Source: Anaerolineaceae bacterium
GTDB lineage: Bacteria; Chloroflexota; Anaerolineae; Anaerolineales; Anaerolineaceae
Reading direction: 5' to 3'
Length of the DNA: 6,261 nucleotides
Assembly (NCBI GenBank): GCA_003448875.1
Contig: DLXG01000195.1
Location: forward strand, 1 to 6,261
Under the pieces are notes generated by a model, which was not told the origin of the DNA, did not search any database, and saw nothing but the letters and a program-made list of their open reading frames with translations. This document shows, piece after piece, positions 1 to 5,828 of the stretch (positions within the stretch are counted from its first letter, which is position 1; every line of letters starts with the position of its first letter). The position numbers and the translations under genes are program-made.

Positions 1-2588
1 ATTAATTCCAGGTAATCCGAAGGGTTGCTGCCCCGGTTGTTGTACCGCCTGGCGCGTGATAAGCACAATACATCCCTGGCGCGCGAGAGCGCCACAAAGA
101 AAAGGCAAAGCTCCTCTTCGTTATGGGCATCCTTGGGATCCTGCTCCACCATTCCTTGGGGCGGGAAGCAGGTTTGAGGCTGCATCCGCGATGGGACGAT
201 GCCTTTTCCTAACATAGGCAGGTAAACCGCGCGAAACTCTAACCCTTTACTTGCATGAATTGTCAACATGCGGACGGCATCCATAGCCTGACCGGCATCT
301 GGAATCTGGCGGAGCTGCTTTTCCTCGCCAAAGATTTCGAGACGGCGCACATAATCCAAAAACCGCTGCTTTGCATCTTGACTGCCGGCCAGCGTGCGAT
401 CCTGTTCATATGCAAAGCGCAGGAACTGGTAAATGGCGATGCGTTGCTGAATCGCGGCCTGGTTGGTATTGGCGAGGAGGGAGACCAGGTACCCACTGCG
501 GTTAAAGAGGTAATGGGCGAGCAGCGCCCAGTTACCGTGCCCATAAGAAAGACCCTGTAAGTGCCGGTCGATCTGTTCGAGCGCATTCCGGCCCTGCTCG
601 GAGAGGCTTGGCTCGCCTTTGAATCGAGTAATTGCCTGAGGAAACGGAACGTGCTCCTTTTCAGGCAGAGCCAGGAGAAGCTGTACATCGTCAGCTGACA
701 TATTGTATTCGGGAAAGGTCGCGACCCGGATAAAGCCACGTGCATCGCCGGCCACGAGTTCGAGGATTGACAGCAGATCGCTGATTTCCGAGCGCTCGAA
801 AAGATCACCGATATAAAGAATAGGGATATCGTGTTGTTCAAGAAGTGCGGCAATCCGCGCCAGGTTGGTGTGAGAGCGACAGAGAACGGCCTGATCGCGA
901 TATGCGATGCCCTGTTTGAAGCGCTGTTGGATTTCTCTGGCAATAATTTCCCCTTCCGCGTCCAGATCCTCCTCGGTTTGCATGATCACCTCGCCGCCCT
1001 CTATTTCCCGGTGGGTCTCCCATTCTTCGAAAGGAATCGTGGTTTGAATTCCCATCTGTGGCGCAAGGGCGGAGAAGGTCTTAACCAGTGGTGGTTGAGT
1101 GCGGTAATTTCTGCGCAACGGAACCGTGCTGGCACCGGGAAAATCGCTTGAGAACCAGGTGATATTCTGCGGCGCAGCACCTCGGAACCGGTAGATTGAC
1201 TGGCGGGCGTCGCCTACCACCCACAAGCCTTCCCCCTCGCCGGCGACCTGTTTTAGCAGGAGCGCGCAGGCCCGGTTGACATCTTGATATTCATCGACGA
1301 GGATGTGCCTGAAGATATTGCGAAGATCCTGGCGAATATCAGGATGCTCGGTGAGCAACTGAACCGTTTTTGCGATCAGGTCACCAAAATCGATCAGTTG
1401 TTCTTGATCCAGGTGGACCTGATATACCTGGTAAACGCCTGCTACCTCCAATACTTTTTCTGCTCGCTCGCGTTCCTCATCGTTGGAAGCGGTTTGCACC
1501 ATCTGCTCGGCCATCTGCTGATATTTGATGGGATCGACCAGTTCATCCTTGGCCCGAGATATGGCTTGCAGAAAATCGCGCAGGGGCAGCGTGGGATCAT
1601 ACAAGTTCTGGTAGTGGCTCAATTCCAGTTTTGGCAGCAGTTGCTCCATCAAGAGAAGTGCGCTCACCGGATCAAGCAGTTTAGGGGATGGGGGAAGCCC
1701 AAGCACATACCCATATTTCCGGAGCGTTTCGAGACCAAAAGCATGGAAGGTGCCCATCCAGACAGAAGGCGCCTCAACTGGTAATACCTGGGCCAGTCTG
1801 GTACGCATCTCCTCAGCTGCTTTATTCGAGAAGGTCAGCACGAGAATCTGGCGCGGATCCACTTTTTGCTGAGCGATCAAAAACTGGACTCGTCCAACCA
1901 GCGTGCGCGTCTTTCCTGTACCTGGCCCGGCTTCCACCAAGAGGGGACCTTTGGTAACATAAGCCGCCTTTTCCTGGCTGGGATCAAGTTGGCGGCCGGC
2001 CGGCTGAGTATTATCTTCTTTGGAATTTTGTTTTTCTGGAATGGTCGGCAAAAGTAGAACGTCGGTAAGCTGGTGAAATACCAGACTTTCCGGAACGCCG
2101 ACGTACTGCGCAATCTTTGATGCTGACCATCGTTCTTGAATAAACCAGTTACGGAGCCGTTCTGCCGGTAGAAGGAATTCGCGCGCATAAACGTTCGCTT
2201 GCGCTTCGCGGCGCTCCTTAGGGCTGTAACTCTCTACGCGATCAACACCCAATGGCGATTTCTCTTCAGACAGACGTGCAGCCAGATCTGGGTGGTTGCA
2301 GGCAACGATCTGCCCTTCGATCCAATAATGCGCATACTCGTGAATTTTATAAACTATCAACAGGGGAGGGTCGACTTCCCGGTTATACCAAATACGCTCT
2401 GACTCAGGATCCAGAACAGCTTCCGCACCATATAATAGTGGATCGTCTGCGGGAAGTCCCACACAAGGAATATTGGTCACCACTGCTATAGCAGCAAGCA
2501 AGTCTTCTGCGTTTTCACCTTTAGCAAGCAGATCGATTTCGGTACGCTTTTTTCGAGCGAGCTGTCGGATAGATTCCCACAGATTCAT
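1..2588 (-). CDS. ImmA/IrrE-type zinc metallopeptidase fused to UvrD/Rep-family SF1 DNA helicase (3' end beyond window)
   Basis: One uninterrupted minus-strand frame of 862 codons runs from ATG at 2588 to the window edge with no stop. Residues 1-180 form an ImmA/IrrE-type peptidase: HEYAH (H83, E84, H87) is the zinc-binding HExxH, followed by EAQANVYAREFLLP (128-141), the usual third-ligand helix, and a small HTH-like tail (about 150-180). A linker (about 180-200) leads to the helicase: Q motif LDPSQ (201), Walker A GPGTGKT (221-227), motif Ia LTFSNKAAEEM, GTFHAFG (279-285), Walker B DEYQD (432-436), motif III VVGDARQSIYRFRGA (457-471), motif IV NYRT (494-497), motif V TIHASKGLEF (776-785) and motif VI FFVALSRARD (830-839). 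All SF1A motifs and protease ligands are intact, so both activities are plausible. SF1A helicases unwind DNA 3'-5' using ATP; ImmA/IrrE proteases cleave XRE repressors. No nuclease domain is seen in the visible part. In-frame stops just upstream (2606 and 2597) fix the start. It follows the HTH gene by 15 nt, so it is probably co-transcribed. Confidence 0.93.
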   Translation of the reverse strand, partial: MNLWESIRQLARKKRTEIDLLAKGENAEDLLAAIAVVTNIPCVGLPADDPLLYGAEAVLDPESERIWYNREVDPPLLIVYKIHEYAHYWIEGQIVACNHPDLAARLSEEKSPLGVDRVESYSPKERREAQANVYAREFLLPAERLRNWFIQERWSASKIAQYVGVPESLVFHQLTDVLLLPTIPEKQNSKEDNTQPAGRQLDPSQEKAAYVTKGPLLVEAGPGTGKTRTLVGRVQFLIAQQKVDPRQILVLTFSNKAAEEMRTRLAQVLPVEAPSVWMGTFHAFGLETLRKYGYVLGLPPSPKLLDPVSALLLMEQLLPKLELSHYQNLYDPTLPLRDFLQAISRAKDELVDPIKYQQMAEQMVQTASNDEERERAEKVLEVAGVYQVYQVHLDQEQLIDFGDLIAKTVQLLTEHPDIRQDLRNIFRHILVDEYQDVNRACALLLKQVAGEGEGLWVVGDARQSIYRFRGAAPQNITWFSSDFPGASTVPLRRNYRTQPPLVKTFSALAPQMGIQTTIPFEEWETHREIEGGEVIMQTEEDLDAEGEIIAREIQQRFKQGIAYRDQAVLCRSHTNLARIAALLEQHDIPILYIGDLFERSEISDLLSILELVAGDARGFIRVATFPEYNMSADDVQLLLALPEKEHVPFPQAITRFKGEPSLSEQGRNALEQIDRHLQGLSYGHGNWALLAHYLFNRSGYLVSLLANTNQAAIQQRIAIYQFLRFAYEQDRTLAGSQDAKQRFLDYVRRLEIFGEEKQLRQIPDAGQAMDAVRMLTIHASKGLEFRAVYLPMLGKGIVPSRMQPQTCFPPQGMVEQDPKDAHNEEELCLFFVALSRARDVLCLSRARRYNNRGSNPSDYLEL

Positions 2589-2603
2589 CGATATTTAGTT
2601 CCC

Positions 2604-3251
2604 TTATTCTTTTTTTGTTTCGAAGGAGAGCCAGTAGGTTCGTTGTTCTTCGCTGATTGTTGGGTCTGTGCGAATAACATCGAAAAAATTCTGCTGCTGT
2701 GCAACTTTGGGCGCTTGGTGTGACTTGAGACGAACGGATTGTGGAATATCTGGTCGACTCTTCAGGAAATGTGAGATGTCGCCGAATGGACGTTGAAGTG
2801 TTGTTGCAAAAGACTCAATCAGCCCGGTCGGAATGGTATCGATTAATACGAGGTGGCTTTCGATTCTTCTGATCACAGTCACTGGGATGTTGAGTTGCCT
2901 TGCGAGCTCATCCGGAGAATATCCTAGTTGCTTTCCCTCGCGAAAAAAAGATTCGATCGGCGCTCTACTTTGAGCCTTGGTTCTGTGATTTGCGATCACT
3001 GCTTGCTTATACGCTTGCCGTGCGATATTCATTCCAATCTGGAGCCTTGCATTTGGATCCTTCTGCGGGTTCTTATTTTCCGGAAAATACTCTGTCTGAG
3101 ACCAAGCGATCGTAAACTCTGTCAATGCTTGCGCATATTGCGGATAGCGCTTAATCCATTCTTGTAACACTACTCGGCTAGGCGTCGGCGAAGCCGCAAT
3201 ATATGCGTCGAGCACCTCTTCAAGAGTGTATGGCTCGATCGGATTATTCAT
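2604..3251 (-). CDS. Cro/C1 (XRE)-type helix-turn-helix regulator, probable repressor or protease substrate
   Basis: 215 aa, soluble, with no membrane segment. Residues about 8-52 form a helical N-terminal module (pattern LEEVLDAYI ... LQEWIKRYPQYAQALTEF). Residues about 98-165 read as a Cro/C1 fold: GYSPDELARQLNIPVTVIRRIE matches the recognition-helix pattern 'glS.eeLA..l.vp...i.riE', followed by a helix ending in FGDISHFL. A short tail (about 188-211) contains DPTISEEQRTYWLS. It overlaps the sigma-like gene by 8 bp and precedes the ImmA/IrrE-helicase gene by 15 nt. By analogy with ImmR/ImmA and DdrO/IrrE, I infer that it represses the operon and is the target of the protease domain. An alternative is that it acts as an anti-sigma partner of the upstream factor. 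The HTH call is fairly firm; the role is inference. Confidence 0.8.
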   Translation of the reverse strand: MNNPIEPYTLEEVLDAYIAASPTPSRVVLQEWIKRYPQYAQALTEFTIAWSQTEYFPENKNPQKDPNARLQIGMNIARQAYKQAVIANHRTKAQSRAPIESFFREGKQLGYSPDELARQLNIPVTVIRRIESHLVLIDTIPTGLIESFATTLQRPFGDISHFLKSRPDIPQSVRLKSHQAPKVAQQQNFFDVIRTDPTISEEQRTYWLSFETKKE

Positions 3252-4071
3252 TGTGATCTCCTCGCCAAATTTTCAAGTCGCTTTTAGCTTTTCTTAGCCA
3301 ATTGCCGATTGTTTTAGGCGTGACCTGATAATATTTACTCAAAGTCATTTCATCAGGGTCTTTTGATTCGATTTGCCAACCTTCAAGGTAATGGAGAATA
3401 AAAGCTGTACGAGTGGGTTCTCCCAATACTTGTAGTGCATCTTCGATTAAGGCCTTGCGCTCAACGGAAGACCACCGGCTTTCTCCCGGAATTAGGTGTT
3501 CTGAGCCAATTAGTATTTGTTCCCATTCATCTTTAACCTCTTCAGTTTCTTCGCCAGCTGTATAAGGACTCGATAACAAATTTGCTTCGTCCTGTTCTCG
3601 CCGGTGATTACACTGCCGAAATACATCTATTGCGATCCGATCTAATGCATTCCAAAAACGAACTTGCAGGTAATCACTTTGTCCTTCTGCGCCGAATATC
3701 TTTTCAAAAAGTTTTCGCATGATCTCGGCATATGCTTCATTCGCCAAATCGGAATCGAGGGACCGAATTCGGTAATCCACCTGCCTCTGACAACGGACTA
3801 ACAATATCTCTAGAAGGATATCAGCAACCAATTGCCTTTGATTTTGGGCGCTTTCCCTGATTAAGTAGACCAGTGTTTCTTCCTGTAGAAATCCAACTGC
3901 TTCTTTATCCGATATTTTCGCCCTGGCAATTACTCCTTCATCGGGTAATCCGATTGAAGAGATTATTTGACTTTCTACAACACTCTCTCGCTTGTAAACA
4001 TCGCCGTTTAAATTTCTTCGAGTGAGAGGTTCAAGGATTCGTTGGGGAAGCGTAGATGGCGTTTCAGGCAA
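3244..4071 (-). CDS. RNA polymerase sigma-70-like (ECF-type) factor
   Basis: 275 aa. Residues about 80-155 resemble sigma region 2: a helical stretch with DLANEAYAEIMRKLFEKI (108-125) and FWNALDRIAIDVFRQ (139-153), matching the 'W...IA.n.aiD..R' core of sigma region 2. An acidic linker follows (about 158-190). Residues about 204-268 resemble region 4: LIEDALQVLGEPTRTAFILHYLEGW, then a helix-turn-helix with MTLSKYYQVTPKTIGNWLRKAK (242-263). It is longer than a typical ECF factor because of a roughly 80-residue N-terminal extension of unknown role. The start is TTG at 4071; no ATG or GTG lies in frame between it and the upstream in-frame TAA at about 4105, and a strong Shine-Dalgarno precedes it. 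It is the first gene of the operon and its stop overlaps the HTH gene (ATGAATAA). It probably directs RNA polymerase to its own operon or to a small regulon (inference). Region 2 is less certain than region 4. Confidence 0.8.
   Translation of the reverse strand: MPETPSTLPQRILEPLTRRNLNGDVYKRESVVESQIISSIGLPDEGVIARAKISDKEAVGFLQEETLVYLIRESAQNQRQLVADILLEILLVRCQRQVDYRIRSLDSDLANEAYAEIMRKLFEKIFGAEGQSDYLQVRFWNALDRIAIDVFRQCNHRREQDEANLLSSPYTAGEETEEVKDEWEQILIGSEHLIPGESRWSSVERKALIEDALQVLGEPTRTAFILHYLEGWQIESKDPDEMTLSKYYQVTPKTIGNWLRKAKSDLKIWRGDHNE
3258..3263 (-). promoter_or_regulatory. Ribosome binding site of the HTH gene
   Basis: The minus strand reads GAGGAG, then six bases, then ATG at 3251. The site lies inside the last codons of the sigma-like gene, so the HTH start is served by an internal Shine-Dalgarno plus translational coupling through the overlapping ATGAATAA. 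Confidence 0.75.
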
Positions 4072-4079
4072 GGGACCGT

Positions 4080-4085
4080 TCCTCC
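4080..4085 (-). promoter_or_regulatory. Shine-Dalgarno that fixes the TTG start of the sigma-like gene
   Basis: The minus strand reads GGAGGA, then eight bases, then TTG at 4071. This near-perfect anti-16S match at good spacing decides the unusual TTG start. No other start codon is available before the in-frame TAA upstream. Confidence 0.8.
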
Positions 4086-4149
4086 AATGGCCTCTACTAA
4101 GAGCTTACCCTATAATCATAATCGTTGAAGATAGGGATAACCGGAAATA

Positions 4150-4164
4150 CAAAACTTAGTTTTG
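4150..4164. promoter_or_regulatory. 15-bp dyad, candidate operator of the sigma/HTH/protease-helicase operon
   Basis: CAAAACT-T-AGTTTTG is a perfect 7-bp inverted repeat around one central base. It lies 79 bp upstream of the TTG start, where a promoter would be expected, and has the size and symmetry of an XRE-repressor operator. No convincing -35/-10 pair could be assigned beside it. A minus-strand TATGAT at 4120-4115 is a weak -10 candidate without a good -35. Binding by the operon's own HTH protein is inference. Confidence 0.45.
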
Positions 4165-4170
4165 ACCGTG

Positions 4171-4206
4171 TGAAAATCAAATCCAATTATTTGTTATTGA
4201 TTTTCA
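4171..4206. promoter_or_regulatory. 10-bp inverted repeat with 16-bp spacer, second candidate regulatory site
   Basis: TGAAAATCAA (4171-4180) is perfectly repeated in inverted orientation as TTGATTTTCA (4197-4206). It adjoins the 4150-4164 dyad on the side away from the operon. The arms are too far apart for a single HTH dimer, but two dimers or a cruciform/hairpin are possible. It could also be chance in AT-rich DNA, although a 10-bp perfect match at this spacing is unlikely. Confidence 0.4.
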
Positions 4207-4402
4207 ATATTTCGATTCTATTTTTTTCAATCACTAGAGCCAGCCTTGATAAAACCTGAAAATGTGCTTATAAGCCTCAATGGCATATCGTTCTTGGCTT
4301 GTATTAGACACAAGCTTAATCATATCATTAGATTTAGATTACTTTTTCAAATACACATCGCCCAAGAGGCATTATGCGATGAGTATTTACAGAAATCGTC
4401 GC

Positions 4403-4428
4403 ATAAATGGCTTATTTGAGCCATTTAT
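4403..4428. repeat. Perfect 10-bp stem hairpin in the intergenic region
   Basis: ATAAATGGCT (4403-4412) pairs perfectly with AGCCATTTAT (4419-4428) across a 6-base loop. It overlaps at 4403-4406 a second repeat, TTATGCGA (4372-4379) with TCGCATAA (4399-4406), so the two folds compete. It could be a second weak terminator or a structured RNA. The function is unknown. Confidence 0.4.
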
Positions 4429-4477
4429 CTTCTTAAAAACTGGTCATACAATATTTCAAGTACTTGGCATCGTCGTG

Positions 4478-4521
4478 AAACAATAAAGCATTCAAAGCGA
4501 GCCTTGAATGCTTTATTGTTT
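4478..4521 (-). terminator. Long perfect hairpin, probable intrinsic terminator of the GH2 transcript
   Basis: An 18-bp perfect inverted repeat (4478-4495 with 4504-4521) with an 8-base loop. On the minus strand its second arm ends in a T-rich CTTTATTGTTT. It starts 48 bp after the GH2 stop codon, the expected place for a Rho-independent terminator. The stem has only four G/C pairs, weaker than usual, and the symmetry would let it act in both directions. A mobile-element end or binding site remains possible. Confidence 0.6.
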
Positions 4522-4569
4522 ATCGGAATCCCTATTCAAAATTCCAGCGTGGTTTTTAGGCAAAAGGAC

Positions 4570-5457
4570 TTACATTTGCATCTCCGTTGGTGTTGCAACC
4601 AGGATGGTCATTCCCTGCGTTTTACAGCCTACTGCGGACACATTCACTTGTATGCTTCCTGCCTCCGATCCTGCACGAATCGCTGCTAATGTCCGGCCGT
4701 AATAGGTAGAGTGTTCAGAACCTATGAAGCTCTCTTCTGTAAATGGCCTTGCGCTGCCAAAGCCCTGTAATATTCCAGCACCTTCCACTGTAACCGAAAT
4801 GGAACGGCCTTCCAGCATTTTCACAGTGTCTTGATCATCCGTAATTTCAATCGTCAGAAAAGCCAGATCTTTGCCATTCGCCTGGAGGACGGGACGATCA
4901 ACTCTCACATTGAGCTGGGTGGTTTCATTGGCAGACTTCAAATAGCTTCGGGAACATTCATTACCCTGTGAATCATACGCAATCGCTTCCAGAATGCCGG
5001 GGATATATTTCGTCTTGAACAGCGCATTCATCTTCCGGACTTTCTTTTTCCCGAGCGACCTGCGTTGAGACATAATTCCACCTGGTCCGCATTGGAATAC
5101 ACTTCAACGAGTGCATTCTTGCCTTCACAGCCGGCCAACTCCAGCTCACGATGGCATCGGTACCGCGCCATACCGATTTCGAGGGTCGCTCGCCGGAATG
5201 GTTCACCGGACGCACACAAATATACGGCTTTTCTTCCAGTCCCCACGCCACTTTGTTGTAGTACGCCCGGGCCGTGACATACCCGGTGATATCGATTAGG
5301 CCCTGTTCTGCCAGGATGCAGGGATACTCCTTATAGAGTGCGCCTTTCTTCTTGCCATACTCCCACATGCGGAGCCCGCTTCACCCAGGTAATCCCATCC
5401 CGCCCATTGAAAATCGCCAATCCTTGTTTTCGGAAAAGTACTCTTCGTCTGGCCTAC
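4570..5457 (-). pseudogene. Glycoside hydrolase family 2 (beta-galactosidase-like) C-terminal remnant, frameshifted
   Basis: The similarity runs through four reading-frame segments. 5457-5378 encodes IGDFQWAGWDYLGEA, the end of the GH2 catalytic barrel. 5377-5132 encodes GLRMWEYGKKKGALYKEYP ... ITGYVTARAYYNKVAWG ... AIVSWSWP. 5131-5064 encodes CEGKNALVEVYSNADQVELCLN, a DUF4982-type Ig-like domain. 5063-4570 encodes SLGKKKVRKMNA ... VDRPVLQANGKDLAFLTIEI ... GAGILQGFGSARPF ... YYGRTLAAIRAG, the GH2 C-terminal Ig-like domain. Each switch, near 5376, 5131 and 5063, is explained by loss of one base, and restoring a G gives GEAGL, WPGCEGK and LNGRSLG, the expected family sequence. The signal sequence, N-terminal domains and catalytic acid/base part are missing: an in-frame stop at 5460-5458 precedes the similarity and the DsrE stop lies 30 bp further. 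It would have hydrolysed beta-galactosides or related sugars, but as it stands it cannot make an active enzyme. The C-terminal segment ends at a normal stop (4570). Confidence 0.85.
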
Positions 5458-5486
5458 TCAATTGCAGGCTTCATTGAAAGACCGAG

Positions 5487-5828
5487 CTATAACGAGATCA
5501 CCTTCCCCGCTTTGCTCATTGCCTCGATGATATCCGGCATCCCGCCGACGATGCCCACTTCGACACGCTCACCTAATCCAAAATAATCAAGACAGGTTTT
5601 ACACAAGACCAGTTCGACTCCTTTGGATTCTAGCTGTTTCAAAAGGTCAATAATTGGAGAGCCGTTGCAAGCCAGCTTCACGCCGTCGGTATAAAAGAGG
5701 ATTTTTGCTGGTAGCATGCCAGGTTCATTAATTAAGGTCAGGAATTTCTGGGCCAGCTTGCCCTGAAGGTCTGCGGGGGCATCACCCAGGCCATTGCGTG
5801 TAAAAAGCAAGACAGTCTGACTATCCAT
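5487..5828 (-). CDS. DsrE/YedF-like sulfurtransferase-fold protein
   Basis: 113 aa from ATG at 5828. It matches the DsrE-like half of YedF (the selenium-metabolism sulfurtransferase-like family): N-terminal strand TVLLFTRNGLGDAPADLQGK, central ILFYTDGVKLACNGSP, a conserved cysteine pair CKTC (C76, C79) followed by LDYFGLGERVEVGIVG, and a closing helix and strand DIIEAMSKAGKVISL. The TusA-like N-terminal domain of full YedF is absent, so this is the stand-alone DsrE form. It probably binds or relays sulfur or selenium through the cysteine pair in the cytoplasm (family inference; substrate unknown). An ATG 27 codons upstream is in frame but lies inside the preceding gene and encodes no family sequence. 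The chosen start overlaps the upstream stop as ATGGATAG (8 bp), implying translational coupling with the C_GCAxxG_C_C protein. Confidence 0.85.
   Translation of the reverse strand: MDSQTVLLFTRNGLGDAPADLQGKLAQKFLTLINEPGMLPAKILFYTDGVKLACNGSPIIDLLKQLESKGVELVLCKTCLDYFGLGERVEVGIVGGMPDIIEAMSKAGKVISL

Larger units (their letters stand above)
4072..4569. other. AT-rich non-coding region between the operon and the GH2 remnant
   Basis: No open frame here has a ribosome binding site or recognisable protein sequence. The longest, on the plus strand at 4280-4486, has no Shine-Dalgarno and resembles nothing I know. The region holds the operon's leader and Shine-Dalgarno (4080-4085), two dyads (4150-4164, 4171-4206), a cluster of smaller inverted repeats (4297-4428), and the long hairpin at 4478-4521. 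It is visibly richer in A/T than the coding DNA on either side. Confidence 0.7.

Noticed and set aside
263..943. Minus-strand 226-codon open frame
   Set aside because: It is a shadow of the UvrD helicase coding frame, which is open across the same bases and carries recognisable helicase sequence.
1284..1784. Plus-strand 166-codon open frame
   Set aside because: It lies antisense to helicase residues about 269-435, has no ribosome binding site and resembles no known protein.
4111..4116. TATAAT on the plus strand as a promoter -10
   Set aside because: It has no plausible -35 at the usual distance and no plus-strand gene downstream.
4280..4486. Plus-strand 68-codon open frame in the intergenic region
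   Set aside because: It has no Shine-Dalgarno, is rich in AT-driven codons, runs through the hairpins and has no family resemblance.
4478..4521. Integron attC site or CRISPR repeat
   Set aside because: It lacks attC core motifs, occurs once, and shows no spacer-repeat periodicity.
4570..5073. Independent small gene starting at ATG 5073
   Set aside because: Its sequence continues the GH2 domain from the preceding frame segment. The apparent ATG is only the first one after a frameshift.
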